DNA of 64,000 nucleotides from Heterodera schachtii (lineage: Eukaryota > Nematoda > Chromadorea > Rhabditida > Heteroderidae). The notes under the pieces are model-generated. The model was not told the DNA's origin. It searched no databases and saw only the letters and a list, made by a program, of their open reading frames with translations. Location: NCBI GenBank assembly GCA_023374025.1, contig SIJG01000091.1, forward strand, positions 532,139-596,138. The letters run 5' to 3'. Both the position numbers and the translations under genes were made by a program. Of this stretch, positions 21,753 to 33,916 are shown piece by piece. Within the stretch, counting starts at the first letter, position 1. Every line of letters starts with the position of its first letter.

Positions 21753-24118
21753 TCACTTAAGATTCCAAAACGAGTTCTTCTTCTTCTTCTTCATATTCTT
21801 CTTCATATTCTTCTGAAAAATGCGTTAATTTTAAAAATGATAAAATAAAAAATAAATACAATATTTTTATTTTAATTATTTTTAAGTATAAAAAAACTAA
21901 TGCTCAGAAAGGCACAGAATTTGATAAATTGAATTATTATTTTTTTCATAAGCAATTTCAATTTATTTTGCTTTTTTCCGAAAATATATTTCGCTGGTGT
22001 ATTTAATTGATTATATTAAAGCTATATTTCTTAATGGTTATTAAAAATTTATGACATTTTCAATTAAGAAAGAAACAGATTAAAAAAAATTCAAAAATAA
22101 ATGTTTTTGGTTGCATGCATTTTGGTCTTTTTACCAAGCAAATGCTGTTGAAATGATTATTCCCGTCATGCCAAATCACAATTGGATTATCAACGAATTG
22201 CCAAATTTGTTTGTATTTATCACTGGTGATATTGTTATAATACTAAAAAAATTTTTAAATGTTTAAAATAAAATTAAATTTAAACAAATTGCCGTTTGAG
22301 TAAAATCAGGATAAACAACCAAGACAATGTGTCGTATGCTGTCAATGAGCGCAACATTACGCTAAAAAAGAAGAAGCAAGTTATTTAGAAACTATTTTTC
22401 GTTTCCCTTGTTAACCAAAATATTCCATACTAAAAATAATATTTTAGTAAATCTTTTATTTTAAACAATTCTGAGTTTTACGGCTTTTTTCGAGCCAAAT
22501 ATTTTTCTGGTCTAAAATTCGATAAAATTTTAAGAAATGAATTTTTCGAAGATGCGTGATTAAAAATGTATTGGTCTATTCTGCTCTATACTGACCAACA
22601 ATTATGTCAAGAAAAATCTGAGAATTTAAAAGTTATGCCAAGTAGAAGAATATTTATTTAGGGCCAAATAATTAACCCTAATTACTTCTAGCCCATTATG
22701 AAACTTTAATTTAAATTCTGTTCATTTTTCATTGCATACATTTAAATGAATTGCCAGTGCATGGGATTCCGCAACGCCAGCATAATTTCTGTTATTTGAC
22801 ACGTAATTTGTCGCATATTCCGCAATGCTGTCATGGTAATTATGCATTGAATCGCCCTCAGATAAATTAACACAGATTTTCGCTTTCATTAAGTCTTTGT
22901 CCTCGGAACTGCGTGCCGGGTCCTGCTCAAATTGGATTAATGATTCAGCAGCAGCTTTGCGCAACTCTTTGTGCGCTTTGCCATCATCATAGCCATACAA
23001 TGAAACGGCAAATGCCCTTGAATACAATAAAATCGCATTTTAATGACCGGAAGAGTAGGTCATAATATTAATTAAAAAATTATCCGCGGAATCTTTTAAG
23101 ATCATCAATTTCTTATTATTTTGAGTATTTTATCTAAGACTGAAGATATGAAAGACCTAATGTATGAAAATTTCTTGTTGTTTATGTTTATACTTTAAGA
23201 AATATGTCATTTTAACTAATTAATTTTAATTATAATATCAATTCATGAAAATTTATAAACCTGAACAGACAATTCCCATCTCCATACACGTTTATATGCT
23301 TAGCCTCGATATTCTTATTTAAATTAAATTCTTGCTAAAAGATTTTAATGATTAATTTCAAATGATTTATTTATATAATTTGGTCCTACAGATACAACCG
23401 TTGATTGCTGAATATTTGCATTGTTATCAGAGAAAAAATGGAATTCAGTTCCGATAGTGTTTTTGTTGATCAATTGTCCATTAGTGTATTCATTGACTTT
23501 CAATTCAAATTCAAATGGCACTCCATTGGATGATGGTGGCCACCCAACCTCAATTTTTTCTTTCTTTTGCCCCCCATCATTCGTCGATGCTTTCTTTTTG
23601 GCAATTTTGGATTTTGGCACATTGTTCGGTTTACCAATTGTTTCTTTTGGCAAATCATTTGGCGGATCAGGAAGCGCAAGCTTAAACAGTAAAACATTAT
23701 AAATTCTCTCTATGTATGTACAATCAAATAGAAGAATTATATTAAACACATGTCGGTTTTTCGTATTTTATATTTTTAACTCCAAAATCATCAAAATTAC
23801 TCAACAAAGCACCAAAATAAATTAATTTTGGGTCATTTAAAAAAAAACCAACCGGAAGAGAATTGAAATTAATTGAATTGGAATCCCCAAGTTTGCCTTC
23901 GTTCACTATCATAAATTCAATCATGTCCGCATAATTGACAAATTCACTGATGATGCGTTTTACGTTGTGCATATTCTCCAACAAAATGGTTATTTTTTCA
24001 TGTGATTCAATATTTTTGTGCACCTTATTTATCCGTTCGTTTTCAACAAAATCCTTCCAAAAATTCCAATTAATTGAGCCATTTTTATCCGTTTCATAAA
24101 TAAACTGTTTTGGGCCAT
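21753..24118 (-). CDS. OTU-domain cysteine protease (deubiquitinase-like), copy A
   Basis: Exons that can be anchored: 24118 to ~23755, ~23740 to ~23395, 23334-23261, 23016-22740, 22361 to ~22290, 22242-22135 and 21812-21753. The OTU core begins INVYGDGNCLFR, with the catalytic Asp and Cys. It joins in phase to AFAVSLYGYDDGKAHKELR, then NYAGVAESHALAIHLN, and ends VIWHDGNNHFNSI with the catalytic His. All triad positions are present, so cleavage of ubiquitin or ubiquitin-like chains is likely by family. Upstream exons encode an asparagine-rich region and a Pro/Lys-rich linker (KPNNVPKSKIAKKK). The last exon, by phase, is a lysine-rich tail (KNMKKNMKKKKKNS) resembling a nuclear signal. The true start and some donors are unresolved. 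The partner copy lies at 29.8-32.3 kb. Confidence 0.75.
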
Positions 24119-24489
24119 CTTAAAATTTGCAAAATTTATTGCGCATTAAATCGTAAATACCCATCAATATAAATGTCAAGAGTCTGGGTCTGGACTAAAA
24201 ACATTTTTTTTTGTATAGGTCCACTGAAAATGCTGCATCAAATTCTGATCCCGGAATTTTAACCAGATCTGGATTCTAGACCCAAAAAATTGGTATTCAA
24301 TCCTAAAAATCCGGCCTACAAAGCATTTACCTTAGTCTTAATTCCAGACCGTAACTAGTACTTTTAAGTTTAAGGGTTTCAAAATATATTTTTCCTTTAA
24401 CCTAAATAAATTTCTAAAATTTCTCATGCATTTGACCTAGATGAATTCGCTAGAACTCGACACTCAAAAAACTTCCAATATTCCTCCTA

Positions 24490-24748
24490 TTATTCTCTAA
24501 TTGGTGAATACAATAAATTTATACCGTACGGGCCAATTGCTACGATCAGTGTGTATTCTATGTTTGGTACAAAATTGTATGTATCATTGGCATTGCTCTC
24601 CGGGCTTTTTTTATTAAATTCACTGTACAGATGTCCAAAAATCACAGCTGGTATAAATGCCGTAAATGTTGCGGTCAAACCAAATGAAAAATAAAATTTA
24701 ATGCGCATATTCGAATTTATGAATTGAATCTCGGATGTTGTAAAAAGC
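24490..24748 (-). CDS. Orphan 3' exon with two membrane segments, copy A
   Basis: After a TTTTAG acceptor the exon reads LFTTSEIQFINSN, one hydrophobic helix (FYFSFGLTATFTAFIPAVIFG), a short polar loop rich in Asn, a second helix (YTLIVAIGPYGINLLY) and the end SPIRE. This looks like TM6/TM7 of a serpentine receptor. No upstream exons are visible, since the flank is repeat-like sequence. It is copied nearly exactly at 32690-32950. It is either a receptor relic carried along by the duplication or a 5' part of the OTU gene, which I think less likely because it ends in a stop. Confidence 0.4.
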
Positions 24749-25262
24749 TAAAATAAGAAAAAAATATATCAATTATTTCGATTATTTCTCATCAATATTA
24801 CTTTTTCTCTACTTTTGGGTAATAAATGTATTACAAATTTGAATACATGGTTTTTATATATTACCATTTTTGAACGTTTACGAATAGAGCCCCGCCTCCT
24901 TATTAGTTAAATAGGGCTGAGCAAGGAAAAAATATGCTGACAAATGAGCTGAACCAAAAAATTTATCAATGGGACGAACCTAATAAAGTATCAATGGACA
25001 AACTTTAAAAAAGCTCAATTGGGCGAATAAACTAAATTTGACCTTTAAATATAAAAATAAAGATTTTTTACTTATTTCAGAAAAAAATAAATATTTTCAA
25101 AACTAAAATAATAAGCGAATTACTAATATAAATTATAAACGCAAATTTTTCCAAAAGTTTTCAAAATAGTTTTTTATTGTAAAGCATTTTATTCGTAAAT
25201 ATTTATAATTTGATGAAAAATCATAGCAACGCATATAATGGTACCCGGATTAACTAAATTTT

Positions 25263-25636
25263 ATCATGTATAAAAAAGAAAAACAACAAATGCAATTAGT
25301 TTATAGGATTTCAGAATTTTCAATAATGGTGAAAATTTTCTGAAAAAGTCTCAGTTTCGGGATTTAGCAAATTTCGCTGAAAATGCGAAAAAGTTTTTGT
25401 AAAAGTTCACTAACATTCAAAATATCAATGCCAAGTCTTTAATTAATGCTAAATTTCAATTTATATAAAATAATACATTAAAAATTTCCATGTTATGGCA
25501 TAATCCTAAAACAAGAAAATTTTCTATATATTTAATCATTCTTCAGGTCCAAAAAAAATAAATTATGAAATGGTTTGAAATAGAAATATAATATAACAAA
25601 AAACTTTTTAACTTTTATTCATTAATATGTATGTAC
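25263..25636. repeat. Inverted-repeat arm R1, left
   Basis: Near-perfect complement of 26750-27113 and direct copy of about 33540-33916. It runs from TTATCATGTATAAAAAAG to ATTAATATGTATGTACA. Together the two arms bracket 25637-26749 as a long inverted repeat. Confidence 0.85.
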
Positions 25637-26440
25637 AAAATGAAAACCATAATTGTCTTATTATATACATAGTTTCTATATTTCAATTAATTTTATTGCT
25701 ATGTTCGCAACCTTATTTTTTATGGACGAAAACAAAAACTAATTATTCCTGAAACGATTTATATAATCAAAATAGGGCCAAAAAACCCCGATATAAAATC
25801 ATATTAATATGGTGTTTTCATCGCATTACAAAAAATTTTTGTTCAGAGCTGGTTCTGAAAAATGTCGTTTTGGGATACCACTTTCAAATAAGATTTTTTG
25901 CCATTAAAATAACTACCTAAAAATGACTATTTTGCTTTATCATCTCTAACTCCTTGATTTTATTCCCACTTGATTGGACTCTTATTGGGGGGCCAAGTCT
26001 GAAAGTGGTCTCCAAAAACGGCATTTTTCGGAACCACCGCTAACAAATTTTTTGTAATGCCATTTGAAAACACTGAATTTACATAATCTTGGGTAAATTT
26101 GGCACGCTGAGTCTGAATATGCCCATAGGTTTGAGCTCTGGGTTCTCTATGAGCCTGTACAGCTAGAACTTCATGCACGAAGCTGAAGCATTACAAGCTC
26201 TGTTGAAAAGATAGGTCAGATTTAAGGCCATATTTGGATTCTACGACCCTAATTTTATTATAGAAAAATGTGAATGATTAAATTTTTATTTTCAACTACA
26301 AAAAATTCGTGAAAAATTAGTGCAAGAATATCCATTTTTGACATGGATAGCAAAACCCTCACAAAAATCTGATTAACAAACGAATAACAAAAAATTTAGT
26401 AGGAAAATGTAGAAACACCCAGACGAGCAAAATAAAAAAA
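25637..26440. repeat. Invertible segment, orientation 1
   Basis: Non-coding block containing AATAGGGCCAAAAAACCCCG. Inside are two ~75-base modules in opposite orientation to each other, around GAAAAATGYCGTTTT. The same block occurs reverse-complemented at 33917-34715 directly beside the R1 copy there. Confidence 0.8.
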
Positions 26441-26564
26441 AGATCTAAGAAACCCATTGTATTTTAAATTTTTATGGATTTTTGAAAAACACAAAAAATG
26501 TAACACCCTAAGTAAATCAAAATTTTAAATAAAAAATTCACAAAATTTTTTTTTTAAATTTAAG

Positions 26565-26699
26565 CGTTCCTGTCGTTTTGTCATCTGTCTGTTCAAATTC
26601 TTCCTTTGGGACCCAATTGGTGGCGGCTCTATGCAAATTTTCCCGGCACTTTCAAAATTGTATTTCATCGGCATTTACACTCGTAATTTTGTCCTTTAA
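26565..26699 (+). pseudogene. Single exon fragment of an SRA-type chemoreceptor
   Basis: After a TTTAAG acceptor-like site it reads CRFVICLFKFFLWDPIGGGS...SKLYFIGIYTRNF and stops. It aligns with exon 2 of the intact receptor at 4447-4214 (CRFVICLFKFILWDPI...ARLYFFGVYSRHF). The ERILAT part and all other exons are missing. It lies between the inverted arms R1 and is absent from the second copy of this region. Confidence 0.8.
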
Positions 26700-26749
26700 A
26701 AGGTGTACACTTTATACAGCAAAATCTATTTGTATTATTACTTGTACAT

Positions 26750-27197
26750 ACATATTAATGAATAAAAGTTAAAAAGTTTTTTGTTATATTATATTTCTAT
26801 TTCAAACCCTTTCATAATTTATTTTTTTTGGACCTGAAGAATGGTTAAATATATAGAAAATTTTCTTGTTTTAGGATTATGCCATAACATGGAAGTTTTA
26901 ATGCATATATTTGTATAAATTGAAATTTAGCATTAATTAAAGATTTGGCATTGATATTTTGAATGTTAGTGAACTTTTACAAAAACTTTTTCGCATTTTC
27001 AGCGAAATTTGCTAAATCCCGAAACTGAGACTTTTTCAGAAAATTTTCACCATTATTGAAAATTCTGAAATCCTATAATTGCATTTGTTGTTTTTCTTTT
27101 TTATACATGATAAAAATCTCTGAACAAAAATTTTTGTAATGTGATGAAAACACTATATTAATATAATTTTATATTCGGGGTTTTTTGGCCCTATTTC
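26750..27197. repeat. Inverted-repeat arm R1, right, plus junction piece
   Basis: 26750-27113 is the complement of 25263-25636. 27114-27197 is the complement of 25773-25855, ending TTTTTTGGCCCTATTT. Retrotransposon sequence begins immediately after, so this repeat appears to have truncated it. Confidence 0.8.
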
Positions 27198-27199
27198 TT

Positions 27200-29150
27200 C
27201 GACCGTCAACTTTCATCGCGTCTAAAAACCAAAAATAAAGGAAATTTTGTCATCATTCTGCTCACGAATTACGACCCAACAAAGGAAATCGTAGTTGCAG
27301 CAGATGCATCCGAACTCGGGATTGGAGCGGTAATATCCCACAAATTCCCCGACGGATCAACAAAGGCAATCGCTCACGCGTCATCAGCTTTAACACCGGC
27401 AGAGAAAAATTATTCTCAAATCGAGAAAGAAGGATTGGCACTGATTTTCGCCGTACAAAAATTCCACAAAATGATTTATGGACGAAAATTCACGTTGCTA
27501 ACCGACCATAAGCCACTTCTTGCCATATTCGGAAGCAAAAAGGGAGTGCGCCAGTGCAGTGCCAACCGACTTCTCCGCTGGTCGCTGATCCTCCTCGCAT
27601 ACGATTTCAGCATTGAGTACATCAGTACTAATGATTTCGGTCAAGCCTATGTGCTTTCAAGACTGATCGCAACGGGAAAAAGCGATGAAGACCGAGTGAT
27701 TGCATCTCTCCGATCAGATTCGGAAATTGACGTCATTCTGATCGGATCAATTGAAGCACTAGCAATAAAATTTAAGGAAATTGTCGCAGTTGCTGAAGCC
27801 GACAAAACCATCCAAAAGGTCAAGAAATATTTGACAAATGGTTGGCCAAGGAACGTCGGAGACGAAAGTGCCGAAATAAAGCTTTTTCATCGGATCAAAG
27901 AACAGCTTCGCATCACGAAATGCCTGATGTACGCCGACCGAGTTGTCATCCCCGAAAAACTTCGGCAGAAAACTCTTCATTCATTCCACAAGGGACACCC
28001 GGGAACCAAAAGAATGAAGCAGTTGGCGAGAAATTATGCCTATTGGCCAAATATGGACGCCGACATCCAACAGATGGTAGAAAACTGCCAACCGTGCCAA
28101 ATGGAAGCAAAGGCACCAGTGAAAAGAAATCTTCAACCGTGGCCAAAACCATCTGCACCGTGGCAAAGAGTCTATGTCGACTATGCTGGACCATTTTGCG
28201 GCAAGGAATATTTAACATCGTCGATGCCTATTCAAAATACCCGGAGGTATTCGAAATGGCCACCAAATCGACAGCAGCAACAATCGAAAAACTTCGATAT
28301 TTGTTCAGCCGACACGGCATCCCGGAAATTTTGGTGTCCGACAATGGCACACAATTTTCGAGCAACGAATTTGCCAAATTTATGGCCGTCAACGGTGTAA
28401 ATCACCTGTTTTCTGCGCCGTATAATCCGATGTCCAACGGCCAGGCCGAACGTTTCGTGGACACGTTCAAAAGAACGTTTCGAAAATTGAAAGGGGAGGG
28501 AGCCCCAAGCAAAGAAATCATCGAAACTTTCTTGGTAAGTTACCGGACTACAGCCAAATGATTCGTTGCCAAACAGCATAACACCTGCTGAAATGTTCCT
28601 GGGGAGAAAACCCAGCACAACTTTGGATTTGTTGCGGCCGCCACCAGCAGAACCGATCGAAAGAGACGTTGAAATGGCGAGACGCTTCAATAAGCGATTT
28701 GGAACCAAATTAAGGGAGTTTTCGATCGGAGACAAGGTCTTTGCCCGCCACAGAATTTCCCAAAATTGGCAACAGGGCAAGATTTCAAAACGGACAGGGG
28801 TGATTTACGACGTCGCGTTCGCCGATGGAAGATCAGGGCGATACCACGCCAATCAGCTTCGCCCTCGCAACACGTCCGACTCCGATGAACAGCTCTCGGT
28901 GATGCTCGAAGCATTCGACATCCCAAGACCGATTGCTTTTGAGGAGCAGAGGAAATCCCAGTGGAAATGCCATTGGAGGACCCGCATGGCGAACAGGAAA
29001 ATTTGGGAGGTCAAATTGACGATGGACAGCAACGACGGTACCCTCAGCGAAATCGCCGTCCACCTCAGCGCTTCTCACCGTAACATCGGGACCGCGCTTA
29101 AGGGGGTGGGGGGGGGGGGGGTGTTCGGGGCACTGCCGCCGAAGATTTGA
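27200..29150 (+). mobile_element. 5'-truncated Ty3/Gypsy retrotransposon (RNase H and integrase)
   Basis: The reading starts inside RNase H (AADASELGIG, YSQIEKEG, LLTDHKPLL), close to mag-type elements. It continues with the integrase zinc motif (FHKGHPG ... CQPCQ), core Asp residues (DYAGPF, SDNGTQF) and Glu (NGQAERF). The C-terminal region contains PAEMFLGRKP and GDKVFARH. Gag, protease and reverse transcriptase are missing. At least two frameshifts are visible: one near 28205 just after the first catalytic Asp, and one near 28560. A purine run (29098-29121) precedes TGTTCGGGGC, the probable start of the 3' LTR. The copy is defective. Its codons are GC-richer than the surroundings, suggesting a fairly recent arrival. 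Confidence 0.85.
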
Positions 29151-29700
29151 ATTTCATTGACATTATGCCAATCGATTTCCCATCCCATTTCATGTTGTTC
29201 CCTCGCCCATAAATATGCTCCCTTCTCCCTCATATTGTGTCTTCCCTTCATTCATTTATTTTTTTATATTTGTTCCCCAAATTTGTTTGTGACTTTCTTT
29301 TCCTTCTCCAATAAATAAATATTTAATTGGACTTAAACAAATCTCTCGGACCGAACAAATATGCTAATGATTATTGTCAAGCTCTAATTGTGGTCGATAT
29401 TTTGATGACGGATTTTTGCTTGTTAACAGAGCGTAAAATTCGGGAACACCCACTTCAGCACCCTCGAAAAGCCTTTAAAAACAGGGTTTTGAGCCGAAAA
29501 TTAAAAAAATAAGTTAAAATTAGGGACCCCCATTCTTTAGGATTGCCCAAATTTCCACGATCGGAGATCCGATCCCCGACTTTGGCGCTCCCCGACCGTG
29601 ATTCCTGACCCGCACTTCTGTCTTCCCCCGTATTCATCCCTTCCCGAGAATTTCTTTCCCGAGGGGTCGGGGCTTAACCCTTGTTGAAAAACAAAAATTT
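29122..29700. other. Probable 3' LTR start and GC-richer flank
   Basis: TGTTCGGGGC follows a polypurine tract as an LTR should. No second LTR exists in the window, so the end is not defined. A C-rich stretch around 29520-29670 holds the short inverted motif CCCGAG/CTTTCCCGAGGGGTCGGGG and may be a separate fragment. Confidence 0.45.
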
Positions 29701-29790
29701 TCAAGAAATCATCAATTTTGTTACAGTCTGTGACATATAAACAAATAAAAAATAATTTGAAATGAATGTGAAATCATCATTTGTCTATGA

Positions 29791-32318
29791 TCATTTCCAA
29801 TTCCAAAACGAGCTCTTCTTCTTCTGAAATATATGTTAATTTTAAATTGTTAAAATAAAAATAATAATTACAACTTATATTTTATTTTAATCTTTTTTAC
29901 AGCATAAAAATTTAACGCTCAAAAATCCACAAAATTGATAAATTGCAGTATAATATTTCATAAGCAAATTTTCAAATATTTTCCGTTATTTAAATATAAA
30001 TTTCATTTTCGTTGCTGTATTTTAAGTATCTATTTTAGGGCTATCTTACCTAATTTAAAATTCTGAGATTTTCAATTAAGAATAGATTAAAAAATCAAAT
30101 AATAAATTTGGCTCTTTAATCTTTTTACCAAGCAAATGCTGTTGAAATGATCATTCCCGTCATGCCAAATCACAATTGGATTATCAACCAATTGCCAAAT
30201 TTGTTTATATTTATCACTGGTGATATTGTCATATTTCTGAAAAATTTTTAAATCTTTTAAATAAAAATTAAATTTAAACAAATTGCCGTTTGAGTAAAAT
30301 CAGGATGAACAACAAGGACACTGTGTTTTATGCTGTCAATGAGCGCAACATTACGCTAAAAAAGAAGAAGCAAGTTATTTAGAAACTATTTTTCGTTTCC
30401 CTTGTTAACCAAAATATTCCATACTAAAAATAATATTTTAGTAAATCTTTTATTTTAAAAAATTCTGAGTTTTACGGCTTTTTTCGAGCCAAATATTTTT
30501 CTGGTCTAAAATTCGATAAAATTTTAAGAAATGAATTTTTCGAAGATGACGTGATTAAAAATGTATTGGTCTATTCTGCTCTATACTGACCAACAATTAT
30601 GTCAAGAAAAATCTGAGAATTTAAAAGTTATGCCAAGTAGAAGAATATTTATTTAGGGCCAAATAATTAACCCTAATTACTTCTAGCCCATTATGAAACT
30701 TTAATTTAAATTCTGTTCATTTTTCATTGCATACATTTAAATGAATTGCCAATGCATGGGATTCTGCAACGCCAGCATAATTTCTGTTCTTTGACACGTA
30801 ATTTGTCGCATATTCCGCAATGCTGTCATGGTAATTATGCATTGAATCGCCCTCAGATAAATTAACACAGATTTTCGCTTTCATTAAGTCTTTGTCCTCG
30901 GAACTGCGTGCAGGGTCCTGCTCAAATTGGATTAATGATTCAGCAGCAGCTTTGCGCAACTTTTTGTGCGCTTTGCCATCATCATCGCCATACAGTGAAA
31001 CGGCAAATGACCTTTAATACAATAAAAAATCGCATTTTAATGACCCGAAGAGTAATCATTAATATTAATTAAAAAATTATCTGCGGAATTCTATTAAAAT
31101 CATCAATTTCTTATAATTTTGAGCATTCTATCTAAGACTGAAGATATGAAAGACCTAATTCATCTGTGGCAGCTACCAGAAAATTTTGTGATAGTAAGAA
31201 ATATGTCATTTTAATTAACTAATTAATAAATTATAATACCAATTCATGAAAATTTATATACCTGAACAGACAATTCCCATCTCCATATACGTTTATCTTC
31301 TTAGCCTTGATATTCCTATTTAAATTAAATTCTTGCTAAAAGATTTTAATGAATAATTTCAAATGATTTATTTATATATTTGGTCCCACAGATGCAATTG
31401 TTGACTCATTTGCGTTTTGCATTGTTCTAAATTCGGCCATTGATTTGGAATGTTTTAATTGACGCTCCGGCACTTTTTTAGGTTTCTAAAATAATTTTTT
31501 TTTAATTAATTAAAATTTTCTGACTTTATTTTTCGTTGTTGATGCAACAGTTGATTGCTGACTATTTGCATGTTTATCAGAGAAAAAATCGAATTCAGTT
31601 CCGAAGTGTCCTGGGTTTAATGGCAAAATGTCTAAAAATTTTATCAATCAGTTATAATTTAAAAAATAATTATTCCTGTAAAACATGGAAATATAAATAT
31701 TATTTTTCGGTAATTACCTTTGCCCCAATATAATTCATATTCAATTGGCACTCCATTGGGTGATGATGGCCATGTAACCTCAATTTTTTTTTTCTTTTGC
31801 CCCCCATCATTCGTCGATGCTTTCTTTTTGGCAATTTTCTGTTTTGGCACATCGTTCGGCTTGGAAATTATTGTTTTTGATACATTGAATGGTTTTTCAA
31901 TTTTGGATTTTGGCAAATCGTTCGGTTTAGCAATTGTTTCTTTTATCAAATCATTTGGCGGATCAGGAAGCGCAAGCTTAAACAATAAAACATTATAAAT
32001 TCTCTCTATGTACAAGAAATATGTTAATAAGATCAACATTTAAAAAACCAACCGCAAGAGAATTGAAATTAATTGAATTGAAATCCCAAAGTTTGCCTCC
32101 ATTCCATGCCATAAAATCAAGGATATCCGCATAATTGATAAATTCACTGATGATGCGTTTTACGTTGTGCATATTCTCCAACAAAATGGTAATTTTTTCA
32201 TGCGATTCAATATTTTTGTGCACCTTATTTATCCGTTCGTTTTCAACAAAATCCTTCCAAAAATTCCAATTAATTGAGCCATTTTTATCCGTTTCATAAA
32301 TAAACTGTTTTGGGCCAT
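29791..32318 (-). CDS. OTU-domain cysteine protease (deubiquitinase-like), copy B
   Basis: It has the same exon plan as copy A. The core reads GDGNCLFR joined to SFAVSLYGDDDGKAHKKLR, NYAGVAESHALAIHLN and VIWHDGNDHFNSI, so the catalytic Asp, Cys and His are all kept. Amino-acid changes are few in the core. The linker is longer, with KPND and SK repeats (PKSKIEKPFNVSKTIISKPN), and the upstream Asn-rich exon lacks about 28 residues of copy A. The last exon is a shorter lysine-rich tail (KKKSSFWNWK). No stop interrupts the domain, so it may be functional. Start and full splice pattern are unresolved. Confidence 0.72.
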
Positions 32319-32689
32319 CTTAAAATTTGCAAAATTTATTGCGCATTAAATCGTAAATACCCATCAATATAAATGTCAAGAGTCTGGGTCTGGACTAAAA
32401 ACATTTTTTTTTGTATAGGTCCACTGAAAATGCTGCATCAAATTCTGATCCCGGAATTTTAACCAGATCTGGATTCTAGACCCAAAAAATTGGTATTCAA
32501 TCCTAAAAATCCGGCCTACAAAGCATTTACCTTAGTCTTAATTCCAGACCGTAACTAGTACTTTTAAGTTTAAGGGTTTCAAAATATATTTTTCCTTTAA
32601 CCTAAATAAATTTCTAAAATTTCTCATGCATTTGACCTAGATGAATTCGCTAGAACTTGACACTCAAAAAACTTCCAATATTCCTCCTA

Positions 32690-32950
32690 TTATTCTCTAA
32701 TTGGTGAATACAATAAATTTATACCGTACGGGCCAATTGCTACGATCAGTGTGTATTCTATGTTTGGTACAAAATTGTATGTATCATTGGCATTGCTCTC
32801 CGGGCTTTTTTTATTAAATTCACTGTACAGATGTCCAAAAATCACAGCTGGTATAAATGCCGTAAATGTTGCGGTCAAACCAAATGAAAAATAAAATTTA
32901 ATGCGCATATTCGAATTTATGAATTGAATCTCGGATGTTGTAAAAAGCTG
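32690..32950 (-). CDS. Orphan 3' exon with two membrane segments, copy B
   Basis: Nearly identical to 24490-24748, with the same two helices and end SPIRE. A 79-base insertion lies just upstream at 32965-33043. See the copy A entry for interpretation. Confidence 0.4.
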   Translation of the reverse strand, partial: QLFTTSEIQFINSNMRIKFYFSFGLTATFTAFIPAVIFGHLYSEFNKKSPESNANDTYNFVPNIEYTLIVAIGPYGINLLYSPIRE

Positions 32951-33916
32951 AAATAAGAAAAAAATATATATTTGTGAAAATAATAATTGCAATAGCATTA
33001 AATAATCAAAAGTAATTTTAACCTTAAAAAAGAAATCATTAAAGCGAATCAATTATTTCGATTATTTCTCATCAATATTACTTTTTCTCTACTTTTGGGT
33101 AATAAATGTATTACAAATTTGAATACATGGTTTTTATATATTACCATTTTTGAACGTTTACGAATAGAGCCCCGCCTCCTTATTAGTTAAATAGGGCTGA
33201 GCAAGGAAAAAATATGCTGACAAATGAGCTGAACCAAAAAATTTATCAATGGGACGAACCTAATAAAGTATCAATGGACAAACTTTAAAAAAGCTCAATT
33301 GGGCGAATAAACTAAATTTGACCTTTAAATATAAAAATAAAGATTTTTTACTTATTTCAGAAAAAAATAAATATTTTCAAAACTAAAATAATAAGCGAAT
33401 TACTAATATAAATTATAAACGCAAATTTTTCCAAAAGTTTTCAAAATAGTTTTTTATTGTAAAGCATTTTATTCGTAAATATTTATAATTTGATGAAAAA
33501 TCATAGCAACGCATATAATGGTACCCGGATTAACTAAATTTTATCATGTATAAAAAAGAAAAACAACAAATGCAATTAGTTTATAGGATTTCAGAATTTT
33601 CAATAATGGTGAAAATTTTCTGAAAAAGTCTCAGTTTCGGGATTTAGCAAATTTCGCTGAAAATGCGAAAAAGTTTTTGTAAAAGTTCACTAACATTCAA
33701 AATATCAATGCCAAGTCTTTAATTAATGCTAAATTTCAATTTATATAAAATAATACATTAAAAATTTCCATGTTATGGCATAATCCTAAAACAAGAAAAT
33801 TTTCTATATATTTAATCATTCTTCAGGTCCAAAAAAAATAAATTATGAAATGGTTTGAAATAGAAATATAATATAACAAAAAACTTTTTAACTTTTATTC
33901 ATTAATATGTATGTAC

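Larger units (their letters stand above)
21690..25636. repeat. Segmental duplication, copy A
   Basis: Direct duplicate of about 29740-33916. It includes the OTU gene and the orphan two-TM exon. Identity is uneven. Stretches such as 24010-25636 (versus 32215-33916, apart from a ~79-base insertion at 32965-33043) and 22300-23040 are almost identical. 23100-24000 is clearly more diverged with indels. This patchiness suggests gene conversion or successive duplications. Confidence 0.85.
29740..33916. repeat. Segmental duplication, copy B
   Basis: Partner of 21690-25636 in direct orientation about 8.2 kb away. Differences include extra bases at 31150-31200 and 31400-31660, loss of about 85 bases near 32035, and an insertion at 32965-33043. 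Other parts are essentially identical. Confidence 0.85.

Noticed and set aside
21753..21812. Acidic Glu-rich C-terminus for the OTU proteins
   Set aside because: Exon phase in both copies selects the lysine-rich frame instead.
27842..28780. Separate proteins in other frames of the retrotransposon
   Set aside because: One frame continues the integrase after a frameshift; the others are shadows on both strands.
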